Shown here in pieces: positions 7,479 to 15,829 of a stretch of DNA of 35,423 bases. Positions within the stretch are counted from its first letter, which is position 1, and every line of letters begins with the position of its first letter. A program made the position numbers and the translations under genes. Source of the stretch: an uncultured Clostridia bacterium (GTDB taxonomy: Bacteria; Bacillota; Clostridia; Christensenellales; UBA1242); contig CALWRN010000003.1 of the NCBI GenBank assembly GCA_944383975.1, forward strand, positions 1 through 35,423, written 5' to 3'. The notes under the pieces are model-generated. The model was not told where the DNA came from. It made no database searches and saw nothing but the letters and a program-made list of their open reading frames with translations.

Positions 7479-8924
7479 TTACAACCTATCAATTTTTTCT
7501 TTTGATTTATTGAAATAAATATAACTAGCTTTATCATTTGGGGCAATTCTTAATATGCTTGTAAAGATATCAAGACACTCGTTATAATTTTGATTATTAT
7601 AGTCAATTACACCTTTTTCAAATATCTTTTTTGTTCTTTTTAGTGGAAGAAAAATATCTCTAGGATAAACATCAAGATTTTCATACAACATTATCTCACG
7701 ATTCTCTGAAATATTTATTGAACCGATAAACCTATAATTAATTCTATAATTTAAAGGTAAATCATCTAAAACCATTTTAGTAAATATTACTTTCATTCCC
7801 ATTAACTTACATATTTCATCTAATTTTTCTAAATCACTTGTTATGTCGGAAACAATTGTTGGAATTTTTCGTTCTTCCTCACCTACAACACCAAAAATAA
7901 CATCTCCAGAAATTATTGAAATTCTTTGCTGAACATTTGGTAAAGTTTTATTCTGCCTATTTTTTACTTCAATAGCTCTGACTAATACTTGAGCACAATT
8001 TATAGCATTTTCGCTTTTATTAAAGACAGCGATAATTCCACTGCCCAAATATTTATCTACAAAGCCTCCAAATTTTCTTACTATAGGGGCAATAACATTT
8101 AGATATGAATTAAGCATTTGAAAACTTTCTTCTAGTGAAAGCATATTGTTGTCTTTTATTCCTTCAAGTTTAACACTCATTGTGCATGCCTTTTTAGTTA
8201 TCTGATTTCCAAGTTCTAATTCTGTAATATTGTTTTTTCCTAAAAATTTAAAGAATTGTTTAGGAATAAATTTTTGCGTTTCTAAATTTACTTTCTTTAA
8301 AGAATTATCTTTTTCTTTATAATTATTGTTTATTTTATTTAATCCATGTTCTATAACCTGAAATTGTTTTCCTCCGCCAATAGTTAGTCTATCTTGTTTA
8401 ACTTTTCCATCACCCAATCTTGAAATTATATGTTCAACCTTGTTTAAAGGACGACAAGCAAAAATAAAAGTAAAGAAAATGATAACTATAAAAACTATTG
8501 ATACTAAAACAGTCCAAAGAATTGTATTATATAAACTTTCGGATGAAATGTTTAAAATTGTTTTTAAAGAATTTGCTGTATCATTGTCTAGATAATTCAA
8601 TTCAGCAAGTAAAAAAACTGATACTCCATAAAATATAATCAAAGGTAAAATTGAAAAAAACAGCATTTTATCAACAGTTAATGAAACTAAAAATTTAAAA
8701 TATAAAATAAAGCCTAAAATTATGCTTATTCCCATTAAAACTAATGCAATTATTCCCTTCACATCAAAATCAAATATAAAGCCATTCTCTGCAGGTTTTA
8801 TACCTTGAAAAATTGAACCACCCAAAACAATTGATGGTATTAAAAAAATTATATAAATAATTAATAAAATTTTTGTTGATTTTTTCATATTTCTATTTTT
8901 TGCAAGATACATTTTTGTATTCAT
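7479..8924 (-). CDS. membrane protein with HAMP and degenerate class III nucleotidyl-cyclase domain
   Basis: 481 residues: membrane helices at about 17-37, 56-76, 88-108 and 135-157, a HAMP-like linker (158-215), a class III cyclase fold (about 218-420), and a short C-terminal TPR-like segment (430-481). The F-I-P-K-Q-F-F-K-F-L-G-K (219-230) and E-L-G-N lead-in matches the R-F-V-P-x-E-F-L-x-x-L-G-K segment of spirochaete and cyanobacterial adenylate cyclases. Aligned to that family, the first metal aspartate is K252 and the second, in the usual K-x-I-G-D, is S295 (K-Y-L-G-S-G). The transition-state Asn/Arg pair is also replaced. The protein should therefore not make cAMP; a sensory or scaffolding role is inferred. 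A later ATG (codon 13) is an alternative start, since neither has a clear SD. Confidence 0.8.
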   Translation of the reverse strand: MNTKMYLAKNRNMKKSTKILLIIYIIFLIPSIVLGGSIFQGIKPAENGFIFDFDVKGIIALVLMGISIILGFILYFKFLVSLTVDKMLFFSILPLIIFYGVSVFLLAELNYLDNDTANSLKTILNISSESLYNTILWTVLVSIVFIVIIFFTFIFACRPLNKVEHIISRLGDGKVKQDRLTIGGGKQFQVIEHGLNKINNNYKEKDNSLKKVNLETQKFIPKQFFKFLGKNNITELELGNQITKKACTMSVKLEGIKDNNMLSLEESFQMLNSYLNVIAPIVRKFGGFVDKYLGSGIIAVFNKSENAINCAQVLVRAIEVKNRQNKTLPNVQQRISIISGDVIFGVVGEEERKIPTIVSDITSDLEKLDEICKLMGMKVIFTKMVLDDLPLNYRINYRFIGSINISENREIMLYENLDVYPRDIFLPLKRTKKIFEKGVIDYNNQNYNECLDIFTSILRIAPNDKASYIYFNKSKEKIDRL

Positions 8925-9006
8925 TTTTTTATATATTTTATTCTATTTTATCTTCCTTGCATGAATTTTATAATTTTGAATATCCTAATGTTAAAATGGA
9001 GGGAAT

Positions 9007-9465
9007 ATGGAAGAAAATAATACAAACATAGAACTTGAAACTGAATATTTAAACGCTGTTTATCAAAACATTAAAACAGCCGTTCAATCAATTGAAGATA
9101 TAATAACAAAAGTCAAAGATGATAACCTTAAAAAAGAACTGGCAACAGAAGAAGATAAATATTTGACATTAGAAAAGGAATGTGAACTTCTTGCTAAGGC
9201 AAAAAAAATTGACGGAATAAAAGACAATAACTGGCTTGAAAAAGCAAAATTATGGTCTTCAATCAATATTTCAACTATGACCGATAAAACAACAAGACAC
9301 ATTGCAGAACTAATGCTTCTAGGCACTTTTATGGGATATTTGACTTGCAAAAAAGATCAAGCGGATCATAAGAATGTTTCAAAAGAAATTGATGAAATTC
9401 TATTAAATCTTACTGAACTTGAAAAAAATAATCTTGATAGACTTATTCCTTTTCTTGTCTTATAA
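9007..9465 (+). CDS. hypothetical helical protein
   Basis: 152 residues, not assigned to a family. GGAGGG lies 3 nt before the ATG. The protein is almost entirely alpha-helical, with long charged helices at about 10-65 and 118-145. A more conserved-looking central segment (I-A-E-L-M-L-L-G-T-F-M-G-Y-L-T-C) lies around residues 98-113. No signal peptide or membrane span is clear. The four-helix character recalls ferritin-like bundles, but I see no paired E-x-x-H metal motifs. Its 3' end overlaps the convergent protease gene by 23 bp, with no terminator hairpin between them, so antisense transcripts at the ends are likely. Confidence 0.75.
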   Translation: MEENNTNIELETEYLNAVYQNIKTAVQSIEDIITKVKDDNLKKELATEEDKYLTLEKECELLAKAKKIDGIKDNNWLEKAKLWSSINISTMTDKTTRHIAELMLLGTFMGYLTCKKDQADHKNVSKEIDEILLNLTELEKNNLDRLIPFLVL

Positions 9466-10309
9466 TTTCTTTTAAGGTTTGACTTAATGGATATTTTAAA
9501 GTCATTAATTTAATATGATTTTCATCTAAAAATACTGTTTTTAGATTAGAAAAATTTACTACAAAGATTGTGAATTTATTAATTTCAATATGCTTTATTA
9601 ATTGTGCTAAACAAACATTTTCATCAACCGTTAGCAACAATGGTTTTGAAAAATTTTTAATCTTCTTTTTATAAAATGAAAGAGATTGATATTTGCTTTC
9701 AAACTTAGAATCTACAACCCCTAAAATTAAAAAGACAGCACAAAGACATAAGGTTGGATTAAAATCAAAAAAACAAGTTATAAAGAACAAAACTAAAAGT
9801 AAAGCAGAAAATAAATAATTTAAATAATAAATTATTTTTACTGCTTTTTTTCTTTCCATGTTTTGAGATATAAGTCCAATAAAAATTCTTCCGCCGTCAA
9901 GAGGATAACATGGAAGCAAATTAAATAATCCAAGCATAAGTGATTGGTTTACAAAGTCACTTGTATAATTATATAAATTCGGCAAAATCCACCATAAAGA
10001 AACGACTATAAAACTTAAAATTATGTTAACAAGCGGTCCCGCTAAGGCAATAAGAATTTCATCTTTACTATCAAAAGCCCTTTCTTTATAATTTAGATTG
10101 ACTCCATATGGTGCAATTATAAAAGAGTCTAATTTATAACCACATTTCTTTGCAACAAGATAATGACCATATTCATGAGTTAAAACAACAAAAGTAAATA
10201 ATAAAAATGTTGATATGTTTTTTGTTAAAATAAACCATAAAAAAAGTAGAAGAAATGTCGGATGTATTGGTATTTTTTTATAATTCCATCTTAAAATCCT
10301 AGACACCAT
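9443..10309 (-). CDS. M50 (site-2 type) intramembrane metalloprotease, SpoIVFB-like
   Basis: 288 residues, the same length as Bacillus SpoIVFB, the protease that activates sigma-K in the mother cell. The zinc site is H45-E46-Y-G-H49, with the third ligand D138 in N-L-L-P-C-Y-P-L-D-G-G-R. Both sit almost where they do in SpoIVFB. Several membrane helices span about 15-210, and a CBS-like cytoplasmic domain covers about 222-285. AGGAG lies 4 nt before the ATG. SpoIVFA, the usual upstream partner, is absent; instead an overlapping 49-codon membrane peptide frame precedes this gene. A general housekeeping M50 protease of the same subfamily (FtsX/YwhC-like) is the main alternative. Confidence 0.85.
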   Translation of the reverse strand: MVSRILRWNYKKIPIHPTFLLLFLWFILTKNISTFLLFTFVVLTHEYGHYLVAKKCGYKLDSFIIAPYGVNLNYKERAFDSKDEILIALAGPLVNIILSFIVVSLWWILPNLYNYTSDFVNQSLMLGLFNLLPCYPLDGGRIFIGLISQNMERKKAVKIIYYLNYLFSALLLVLFFITCFFDFNPTLCLCAVFLILGVVDSKFESKYQSLSFYKKKIKNFSKPLLLTVDENVCLAQLIKHIEINKFTIFVVNFSNLKTVFLDENHIKLMTLKYPLSQTLKEIIRQEKE

Positions 10310-10440
10310 AAAACTCCTAATACTACTTCCGATACAAGCAAAAAAATAAACAAGATAATTAATAAATTTTTCTTTCTTATCTTAACTTTTGTTTTTACAA
10401 AAAAATATCTTTTTCCATTACTCTTTATAAGATTTTTCAT
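10291..10440 (-). CDS. small single-span membrane protein upstream of the M50 protease
   Basis: A 49-codon frame whose last 19 bp overlap the protease start. The first 25 residues are strongly basic (many Lys/Arg), followed by one hydrophobic helix (about 25-46), so it would sit in the membrane with the N-terminus inside. It has no SD; CATAAT lies 8 nt before the ATG. Evidence is only the conspicuous basic-plus-helix pattern, the overlap with the next gene, and the position where SpoIVFA would be expected. The frame also contains the AGGAG site used by the protease gene. It could be a chance reading frame. Confidence 0.5.
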   Translation of the reverse strand: MKNLIKSNGKRYFFVKTKVKIRKKNLLIILFIFLLVSEVVLGVLWCLGF

Positions 10441-10484
10441 ATATCTAGATTATGCAATCATACAACAAATCATGATGTATTTAT

Positions 10485-10511
10485 AAAAAAAGAAGAGTAA
10501 AACTCTTCTTT
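10485..10511 (-). terminator. terminator of scpAB
   Basis: On the minus strand: AAAGAAGAGT, 3-nt loop, ACTCTTCTTT (arms 10489-10498 and 10502-10511), then T-run. The scpB stop codon (10510-10512) overlaps the stem. Confidence 0.9.
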
Positions 10512-11217
10512 AAACTGCACTGCTATTTATTTTATCAGGATTTTCTGAATCATCATCACCTTCTACTTTAACAATATCTTCACCTTTTAAAAAGTCCGGT
10601 AATTCTTCATTAAACTCTATATTTTCTACATCTCTAAAAAGATTATCTCCGTTATTTTGTTCATCTTCCTCATTTCTTAATGTCTTTATTCTTTCAAGTA
10701 ATTGTTCATAATCAGGCAAATCAGTTAAATCTTTAATATCAAATCGTTTTAAGAAGTTTTCAGTGGTTCCAAAGAGAAGAGGCTTTCCAACAGCATCTTT
10801 TCTTCCAACCACTTCTATCATGTTTTGGTCTATAAGTATTTGAACAGCATAGTCTGAATTTACTCGTCTAATATCTTCAATTTCCAGTTTTGTTATTGGT
10901 TGTTTATATGCAATAATTGCAAGAGTTTCAAGTGCTGCTCTTGTCAATGATTTCTCTCTAATAGGATTTAAAACATCTGATATGTAGTTTGCATAATTAG
11001 GATTTGATGCAAGTTGAATTTTGTTTTTATATTCTATCAAATGAACACCCTTTTCTCCCGATAATTCATTTTTTAACTCATCTATTGCTTTGTTTAATTC
11101 CTTTTCACTTACATTTAACTTCTCTGCTATAAATGATTTTTCAATACCATCACCAGCAACAAATAAAATTGAATATAAAACTTCTTTTAAATTAAACACA
11201 GTATCTATAGTACTCAT
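10510..11217 (-). CDS. scpB: segregation and condensation protein B
   Basis: 235 residues, a kleisin partner that pairs with ScpA and SMC to form the bacterial condensin that organises and separates chromosomes. The two winged-helix domains (about 10-85 and 90-165) are recognisable from L-Y-S-I-L-F-V-A-G-D-G near the start and from the conserved E-T-L-A-I-I-A-Y-K-Q-P-I-T-K segment with I-E-D-I-R-R-V-N. The C-terminal 50 residues form an acidic tail longer than usual. GAGGT lies 5-6 nt before the ATG. It follows scpA by 15 bp and ends in a terminator that overlaps its stop. Confidence 0.95.
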   Translation of the reverse strand: MSTIDTVFNLKEVLYSILFVAGDGIEKSFIAEKLNVSEKELNKAIDELKNELSGEKGVHLIEYKNKIQLASNPNYANYISDVLNPIREKSLTRAALETLAIIAYKQPITKLEIEDIRRVNSDYAVQILIDQNMIEVVGRKDAVGKPLLFGTTENFLKRFDIKDLTDLPDYEQLLERIKTLRNEEDEQNNGDNLFRDVENIEFNEELPDFLKGEDIVKVEGDDDSENPDKINSSAV

Positions 11218-11232
11218 TTTTTACCTCTTTTT

Positions 11233-12048
11233 TTAAATTTCATTAGAAATTATATTAATTTGTTTAAACATTCCAATCTGTTCAACTCTTACAGCTTGCA
11301 ATTTTAAAAGTTCAAGCAATGCTAAAAAAACATTTATCATTTCACTTTTTGTCATATCTTTTACAAACAAATCTTCAAAAGGAAATCTTTTATGTTCTCT
11401 TGCATATGCCCTAATTGACAAAATCTTTTCAGCAACAGTAAATCTATCTTTTGCTATTTTCTTAGGTTCTTCTTTGTCTTTTCCCCTTGCCTCTTGTTTT
11501 GCAAGCAAATTTGCAAAAGCATCTAACAATTTATCAAGAACCATATCTTTTATGATAATTTTAACTTTTTCAGTTTCTTTTCCAGGGGCTCTATAGAGTT
11601 TATTTATATCTTCAATCTCTCTAAGCCTTGCCCCAGTTTGTTTGAACAATTCATATTCTTTCAATCTCTGCAATAGCAATGTTTCACTGTCTTCTTCCTC
11701 GTCATCTTCTTCTGTTTCTACTGGCAATAAATGTTTTGATTTAATTTCAAGAAGAGTTGCCGCAACTGTTATAAATTCACTGGCTCTATCCATGTCTATT
11801 GAATCTAAATCTTGCATATATTCCAAATATTGTTCAGTGATATCAGCAAGTTTGACTGTCATAATATCAAGTTTTGCATCTTTAATTAAATGTAACAACA
11901 AATCTAAAGGACCCTCAAAGTTGTCAAGCTTAAATCTATATTTATCATCTACAAAAGAGAGTTGTTCTGTTTCAACATCATTATTATCTGCATTAGTTTG
12001 ATCAGAATTAACTAATTTATCTTGTTGTAACTCTTGTTTTTCTTCCAT
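11233..12048 (-). CDS. scpA: segregation and condensation protein A (kleisin)
   Basis: 271 residues; bridges the two heads of the SMC dimer. The family signature F-E-G-P-L-D-L-L-L-H-L-I follows an acidic, Gln/Asn-rich leader of about 45 residues. The next segment, D-I-M-T-V-K-L-A-D-I-T-E-Q-Y, is the helix that binds the SMC neck. The C-terminal winged helix (about 195-265) binds the SMC cap. I start it at the ATG at 12048, because a G-rich SD (GGGGGT) lies 8 nt upstream; the frame continues 15 bp further to a TTG that overlaps that SD. Promoter at 12157-12185; leader about 100 nt. Confidence 0.95.
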   Translation of the reverse strand: MEEKQELQQDKLVNSDQTNADNNDVETEQLSFVDDKYRFKLDNFEGPLDLLLHLIKDAKLDIMTVKLADITEQYLEYMQDLDSIDMDRASEFITVAATLLEIKSKHLLPVETEEDDEEEDSETLLLQRLKEYELFKQTGARLREIEDINKLYRAPGKETEKVKIIIKDMVLDKLLDAFANLLAKQEARGKDKEEPKKIAKDRFTVAEKILSIRAYAREHKRFPFEDLFVKDMTKSEMINVFLALLELLKLQAVRVEQIGMFKQINIISNEI

Positions 12049-12156
12049 TAAAACAACCCCCAAACTATAAAAACTATCTTATAAAAACAAAAGAAATTGA
12101 TATGTAAAAATCAAAAACCCATTCATGATTAAAAGACAAAATACAATCTAGTTAAT

Positions 12157-12185
12157 ATTATAAATAATATCTTTTAAAAAATCAA
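12157..12185 (-). promoter_or_regulatory. promoter of scpAB
   Basis: On the minus strand: TTGATT (12180-12185), 17-bp spacer, TATAAT (12157-12162). The leader to the scpA ATG is about 100 nt, with no obvious folded element. Confidence 0.75.
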
Positions 12186-12189
12186 GCAA

Positions 12190-12620
12190 AAATTTATTTT
12201 GAAAAACTTGTTAAATTAAAACTAGATAGACCTTTCTTATTTAATTCTTAAATATTATTTTATTTGAAATTTTTATAATTTATTCCCCTTCATAACAGAC
12301 AAAATATAATGAAGTTCTCATGATAACTAAAAAATATAACCATCTTTGTAAGTCTTGTTTTTGCTTTCTATAAGTTTTTATTTCTATCTACATTTTTGTT
12401 TTAAATAACAAAGAATCCGAAGAACACTAACCATTTAAGAAACCGATATTTCGTGCAAGTGTATGACTAAATTTATGATTATTTTTATGATTTAAATAAA
12501 AATACAAAAATTCAAATTCACGCAAAAAAAACAAATATAACAGAAGTCAATCTTTAATTTATAAAAGGCTTAAAGTGTGGCACTATAACTATTACAATAT
12601 GTTTTAATTTTTCTTTTAAT
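12190..12620. other. gene-free AT-rich gap
   Basis: About 430 bp between the scpAB promoter and the dacF terminator. I found no reading frame with a ribosome binding site, no tRNA-like cloverleaf, no tandem repeat and no strong hairpin. It is the longest empty stretch in the window. It could hold a small RNA or decayed gene that I cannot see by eye. Confidence 0.6.
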
Positions 12621-12623
12621 AAT

Positions 12624-12657
12624 AAAAAAATATGATGATTATTGCATCATATTTTTT
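12624..12657. terminator. terminator of dacF, near-symmetric
   Basis: Stem AAAAAATATGATG (12625-12637) / CATCATATTTTTT (12645-12657) with a 7-nt loop, and U-runs in either direction. Confidence 0.88.
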
Positions 12658-12670
12658 ATATAATTTTTTG

Positions 12671-13822
12671 TTACCAATTTACAACTATTTTGTCAAAGCA
12701 ATCTTTAAGAGATAATTTATCAATATTATCTTTAACAATTAAATCAACCTCTTTTATAACATTACCATTTTTTGAAATGATAGCTTTTCCAACGATATCT
12801 CCATTTTTTGTTGGGGCATTAATTTTATTCGGATTTTCATAAGTCACATCATATTCTATTTTATCACCCTTTTTAGTTACTAAAGAGAAATTCTCCTTTG
12901 AATAAATATCAACGACTTCCTGCTTCCCTTTATTAACAGGCAAAGTAAACAAAGATTTTGTTGTATCAATTATTGTCTTATTCTCAAAGTTAGCAAAGCC
13001 ATAATTAAAAAGTTTAGAACATTCATTGAATCTTGTTTGGCTATTTTGTGCCCCAATAATAACAGATATTAATCTCATGTTATTTCTTACTGCTGTTGCT
13101 GATAAGCAGCAACCTGCTTCATTGGTAGAACCTGTTTTTCCTCCGTCACAACCATCATAATATCTTATAAGTCTATTTGTGTTTACAAGCTCAGTCTTTC
13201 TACCAGACGGATGAACAAGCTCATCCATCCAAATCACGCTATATTTATGGTATATTTCATGCCCCGCAACTTCTTTTAAAGCAATTGCACAATCTTTTGC
13301 ACAAGAATATTGCTCTGGTGCTGGAAGACCTGTACAATTAACATAATTAGTATTATTCATTCCTAATTCTTTTGCTTTACTATTCATTCTTGAAACAAAC
13401 GCCTCTTCACTTCCTGAAATGTGTTCGGCTAATGCAACAGAAGCATCGTTCGCCGAAGCCATAACTACACTTTTTAATAAATCCCCAGCACTATATTCAA
13501 CATAAGGATCAATAAAGACTTGACTTCCACCCATGCTAGATGCGTTTTCAGTTGTCGTAATCATTGTTTCTTCTGTTAAATTTCCAGCATCCATTTCTTC
13601 CAATGTTATTAGAATCGTCATCATCTTTACCATGCTTGCAATTGGTAAATGTTTCTCTGCATCTTTTTCAAACAACACCATTCCAGATGAATAATCAAGA
13701 AGCAACGCACTTTTGCTTTTTAAATCAATTTCAGAACTAGCAAATGCAATACCTCCATAATTTACACAAAATGTTGTAGCAAGTATGCATAACATAATAC
13801 TAAACAAAGCTATTCTTTTCAT
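12671..13822 (-). CDS. dacF: D-alanyl-D-alanine carboxypeptidase, DacF/PBP5 type
   Basis: 383 residues. Start at the ATG at 13822 with AAGGAG 8 nt upstream; the frame is open 42 bp further without an SD. A signal peptide occupies about 1-29 (M-K-R, hydrophobic core, then A-F-A-S-S). The serine-peptidase S11 motifs are all present: S63-M-V-K66, S123-A-N125 and K229-T-G231. They trim the terminal D-Ala from peptidoglycan stem peptides outside the membrane. The C-terminal beta domain (about 285-375) is of the PBP5-C type. I see no clear amphipathic membrane anchor at the very end. In spore formers DacF reduces cortex cross-linking, and a SpoIIM-like gene is directly upstream, matching the spoIIM-dacF neighbourhood of clostridia. 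Confidence 0.93.
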   Translation of the reverse strand: MKRIALFSIMLCILATTFCVNYGGIAFASSEIDLKSKSALLLDYSSGMVLFEKDAEKHLPIASMVKMMTILITLEEMDAGNLTEETMITTTENASSMGGSQVFIDPYVEYSAGDLLKSVVMASANDASVALAEHISGSEEAFVSRMNSKAKELGMNNTNYVNCTGLPAPEQYSCAKDCAIALKEVAGHEIYHKYSVIWMDELVHPSGRKTELVNTNRLIRYYDGCDGGKTGSTNEAGCCLSATAVRNNMRLISVIIGAQNSQTRFNECSKLFNYGFANFENKTIIDTTKSLFTLPVNKGKQEVVDIYSKENFSLVTKKGDKIEYDVTYENPNKINAPTKNGDIVGKAIISKNGNVIKEVDLIVKDNIDKLSLKDCFDKIVVNW

Positions 13823-13874
13823 TACAAACTCCTTTTTTGATTTTAGTTTTTTCAAATTTATCAAATTTATTCAA

Positions 13875-13908
13875 TAAAAAAGCAGAGAATTTAACCCTGC
13901 ACTTTTTT
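13875..13908 (-). terminator. probable weak terminator after the SpoIIM-like gene
   Basis: On the minus strand an A-run and GTGCAG, an 11-nt loop, CTGC and a T-run. The GC core is only 4 bp, so some readthrough into dacF is likely. Confidence 0.55.
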
Positions 13909-14521
13909 AAATAACCAAAATAACTTTAGCACTAAATAACGCAAGAAGCAGTGCTTCTAATATACAAATTATAAATAAGCTCAATATTGTTGTTAACACA
14001 ATTTTTAATCTTTGATGTGACGTCCGACAACCACCCCAACATCTATAATCTTTATTTGTTTTATACATTATTGCAAAAAATAAAATCATAATTGCCAATG
14101 CTATTAACTGACAAGGAAAAGCAACAATAATAGAAATTAGTGTGCCGGAAAATCCAAATTTAACAATCATTAAACATATATTTAAGCCTAAAAGATATCC
14201 ACGATATACTATAAATATTATGCCTATTGGTAATAAATAAATGGTAAAAGAACACCCTAGCAAGATCAACATTATAAAAAACATAGACAATAATCTGGTA
14301 AAAAAAGTTGAAGTTAAACCACCTGTTGTTATATCTACAACACCAAAATTATCACTATCTATTATATTTGAATGTGTTTTTGCTCCTACAATTATACCAG
14401 TTAAAAATGCAATAAAAGTTATTATAGATATTATTATTAATAAAAATTTATTTATTTTTACATTCTCAAAAATAAAGTTTGTAAAATCATTAAAAAGACG
14501 ATTTTTGTTCTTATTTGTCAT
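13907..14521 (-). CDS. SpoIIM-like integral membrane protein
   Basis: 204 residues with five or six membrane helices. The central segment (L-P-I-G-I-I-F-I-V-Y-R-G-Y-L-L-G-L-N, about 102-119) followed by G-F-S-G-T-L and an F-P-C-Q-L-I-A-L-A helix fits the SpoIIM/DUF95 pattern of 'rGf.lGf', then 'Pqnli.lp'. SpoIIM is part of the peptidoglycan-remodelling engulfment machine (DMP) in spore formers. A loop after the fourth helix carries C-W-G-G-C-R, which is unusual. No SD precedes the ATG; TAAAAT lies 5 nt upstream, so a leaderless message is possible. The gene is upstream of dacF, as spoIIM often is. Family membership is moderately supported; function is inferred. Confidence 0.65.
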   Translation of the reverse strand: MTNKNKNRLFNDFTNFIFENVKINKFLLIIISIITFIAFLTGIIVGAKTHSNIIDSDNFGVVDITTGGLTSTFFTRLLSMFFIMLILLGCSFTIYLLPIGIIFIVYRGYLLGLNICLMIVKFGFSGTLISIIVAFPCQLIALAIMILFFAIMYKTNKDYRCWGGCRTSHQRLKIVLTTILSLFIICILEALLLALFSAKVILVI

Positions 14522-14543
14522 ATTTCATTTTATGAATAAAAAT

Positions 14544-14570
14544 AAAAAAAAAGAACAAATAAGTTCTTTT
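14544..14570 (-). terminator. terminator of the miaB-mutS-mutL-miaA-ynbB operon
   Basis: On the minus strand: AAAAGAAC (from 14570), 6-nt loop, GTTCTTTT, then a T-run (the A-run at 14544-14552). It lies 36 bp after the ynbB stop. Confidence 0.85.
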
Positions 14571-14605
14571 CTTCTTTTTTATTTTTTCAATGTCTTTAAT
14601 CTATT

Positions 14606-15829
14606 TTAATATAATTCAATTAATTTTTCAGCAAATGCTTTAACATGCTCATAAGTCAATCCACCTTGGAAATAAGCAATATATGGTGCTCTAATTGGAC
14701 TATCGCATGAAAGTTCAATTGATGCTCCACCTACAAAAGTTCCTGCGGCCATTATGACTTTATCATTATAACCAGGCATATCCCAAGGCATAGGCAAAAC
14801 ATAAGCATCTACTGGTGAAACTGTTTGAACTGTTTGAACAAATTTTATTAATTCTTCATCTGTATTAAAAACTACAGATTTAATAATATCCTGAGGTTTT
14901 TCATCATTAGATGGAATAATTTTATACCCCTTATCTTCCATAATCTTTCCAACAAGTAAGCATCCCTTTAATGCTTGAGCAACAACATGAGGAGCTAAGA
15001 AAAATCCTTGGTAGAACATACGATATCCAAGTTCAAAAGAACCAAGTTCAAGCTTTAATGATGGATTTGTATATCTTGTTGCAATCATATCTATAGCTTT
15101 TTCTTTGCCAACAATATATCCCCCTGTTGGAGCAAGTCCACCACCAGGGTTTTTAATTAATGAACCCATAATAATATCTGCACCAACATCAGTAGGTTCA
15201 ATTTCATCAACAAACTCTCCATAGCAATTATCTACAACTATAAATGACTCAGGAGAAATTTCCTTTACTTTTTCAAAAAGCCCCTTCATTAAATATGGAG
15301 ATAGTGCTTTTCTTGAACTATACCCTCTTGAACGTTGTAAATAAACCATTTTAGGCTTAATTTCTTTTATTGTCTTATATATTTCATCATAGTTAAAATC
15401 ACTATCTTCTGTTAGGTCAATTTGTTTATAGGTTACACCATAATCTTCAAGAGAACTATTTCCCTTACCAAATAATGTATCTTGAATAGTATCATAAGGA
15501 AGTCCTGTAACTGACAACATTACATCTCCTCTTCTTAATAATCCATATAAAACAGTTGTTATTGCATGAGTTCCACAGCAAAGCATTGGAGATACTATTG
15601 CTTTTTCTCCTCCAAAAACTTTTGCATACACTTTTGCAAGAGTATCACGACCAACATCATCATAACCATATCCTGTTGTCCCATGAAAACAATTCTCTGA
15701 AACTCTAAATTCTGCAAATGCGTTTAAAACCTTCTTTTGATTTTTAAATGCAATATCATCAATTTTTTCATACTTATCTCTAAGTTCTCTTTCTGCATCT
15801 TTTAAAACTTGTTCTACATTGCAAGCCAT
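14606..15829 (-). CDS. ynbB: methionine gamma-lyase family / 'aluminium resistance' PLP enzyme
   Basis: 407 residues, a PLP-dependent fold-type I protein of the PF06838 family. Annotated members are called methionine gamma-lyase or aluminium resistance protein, but the true substrate is not settled. The likely PLP lysine is K226 in G-S-L-I-K-N-P-G-G-G, with D200 in I-V-V-D-N-C-Y-G-E contacting the pyridine nitrogen. The substrate-loop segment H-G-T-T-G-Y-G-Y-D-D-V-G-R (49-61) is a strong family mark. AGGAGA lies 8 nt upstream of the ATG, and the start overlaps the end of miaA by 16 bp. In many Firmicutes hfq sits between miaA and this gene; here it does not. Confidence 0.92.
   Translation of the reverse strand: MACNVEQVLKDAERELRDKYEKIDDIAFKNQKKVLNAFAEFRVSENCFHGTTGYGYDDVGRDTLAKVYAKVFGGEKAIVSPMLCCGTHAITTVLYGLLRRGDVMLSVTGLPYDTIQDTLFGKGNSSLEDYGVTYKQIDLTEDSDFNYDEIYKTIKEIKPKMVYLQRSRGYSSRKALSPYLMKGLFEKVKEISPESFIVVDNCYGEFVDEIEPTDVGADIIMGSLIKNPGGGLAPTGGYIVGKEKAIDMIATRYTNPSLKLELGSFELGYRMFYQGFFLAPHVVAQALKGCLLVGKIMEDKGYKIIPSNDEKPQDIIKSVVFNTDEELIKFVQTVQTVSPVDAYVLPMPWDMPGYNDKVIMAAGTFVGGASIELSCDSPIRAPYIAYFQGGLTYEHVKAFAEKLIELY

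Noticed and set aside
12064..12156. Riboswitch in the ~100-nt scpA leader
   Set aside because: It is AT-rich, with no stable stems or known aptamer motifs that I can see.
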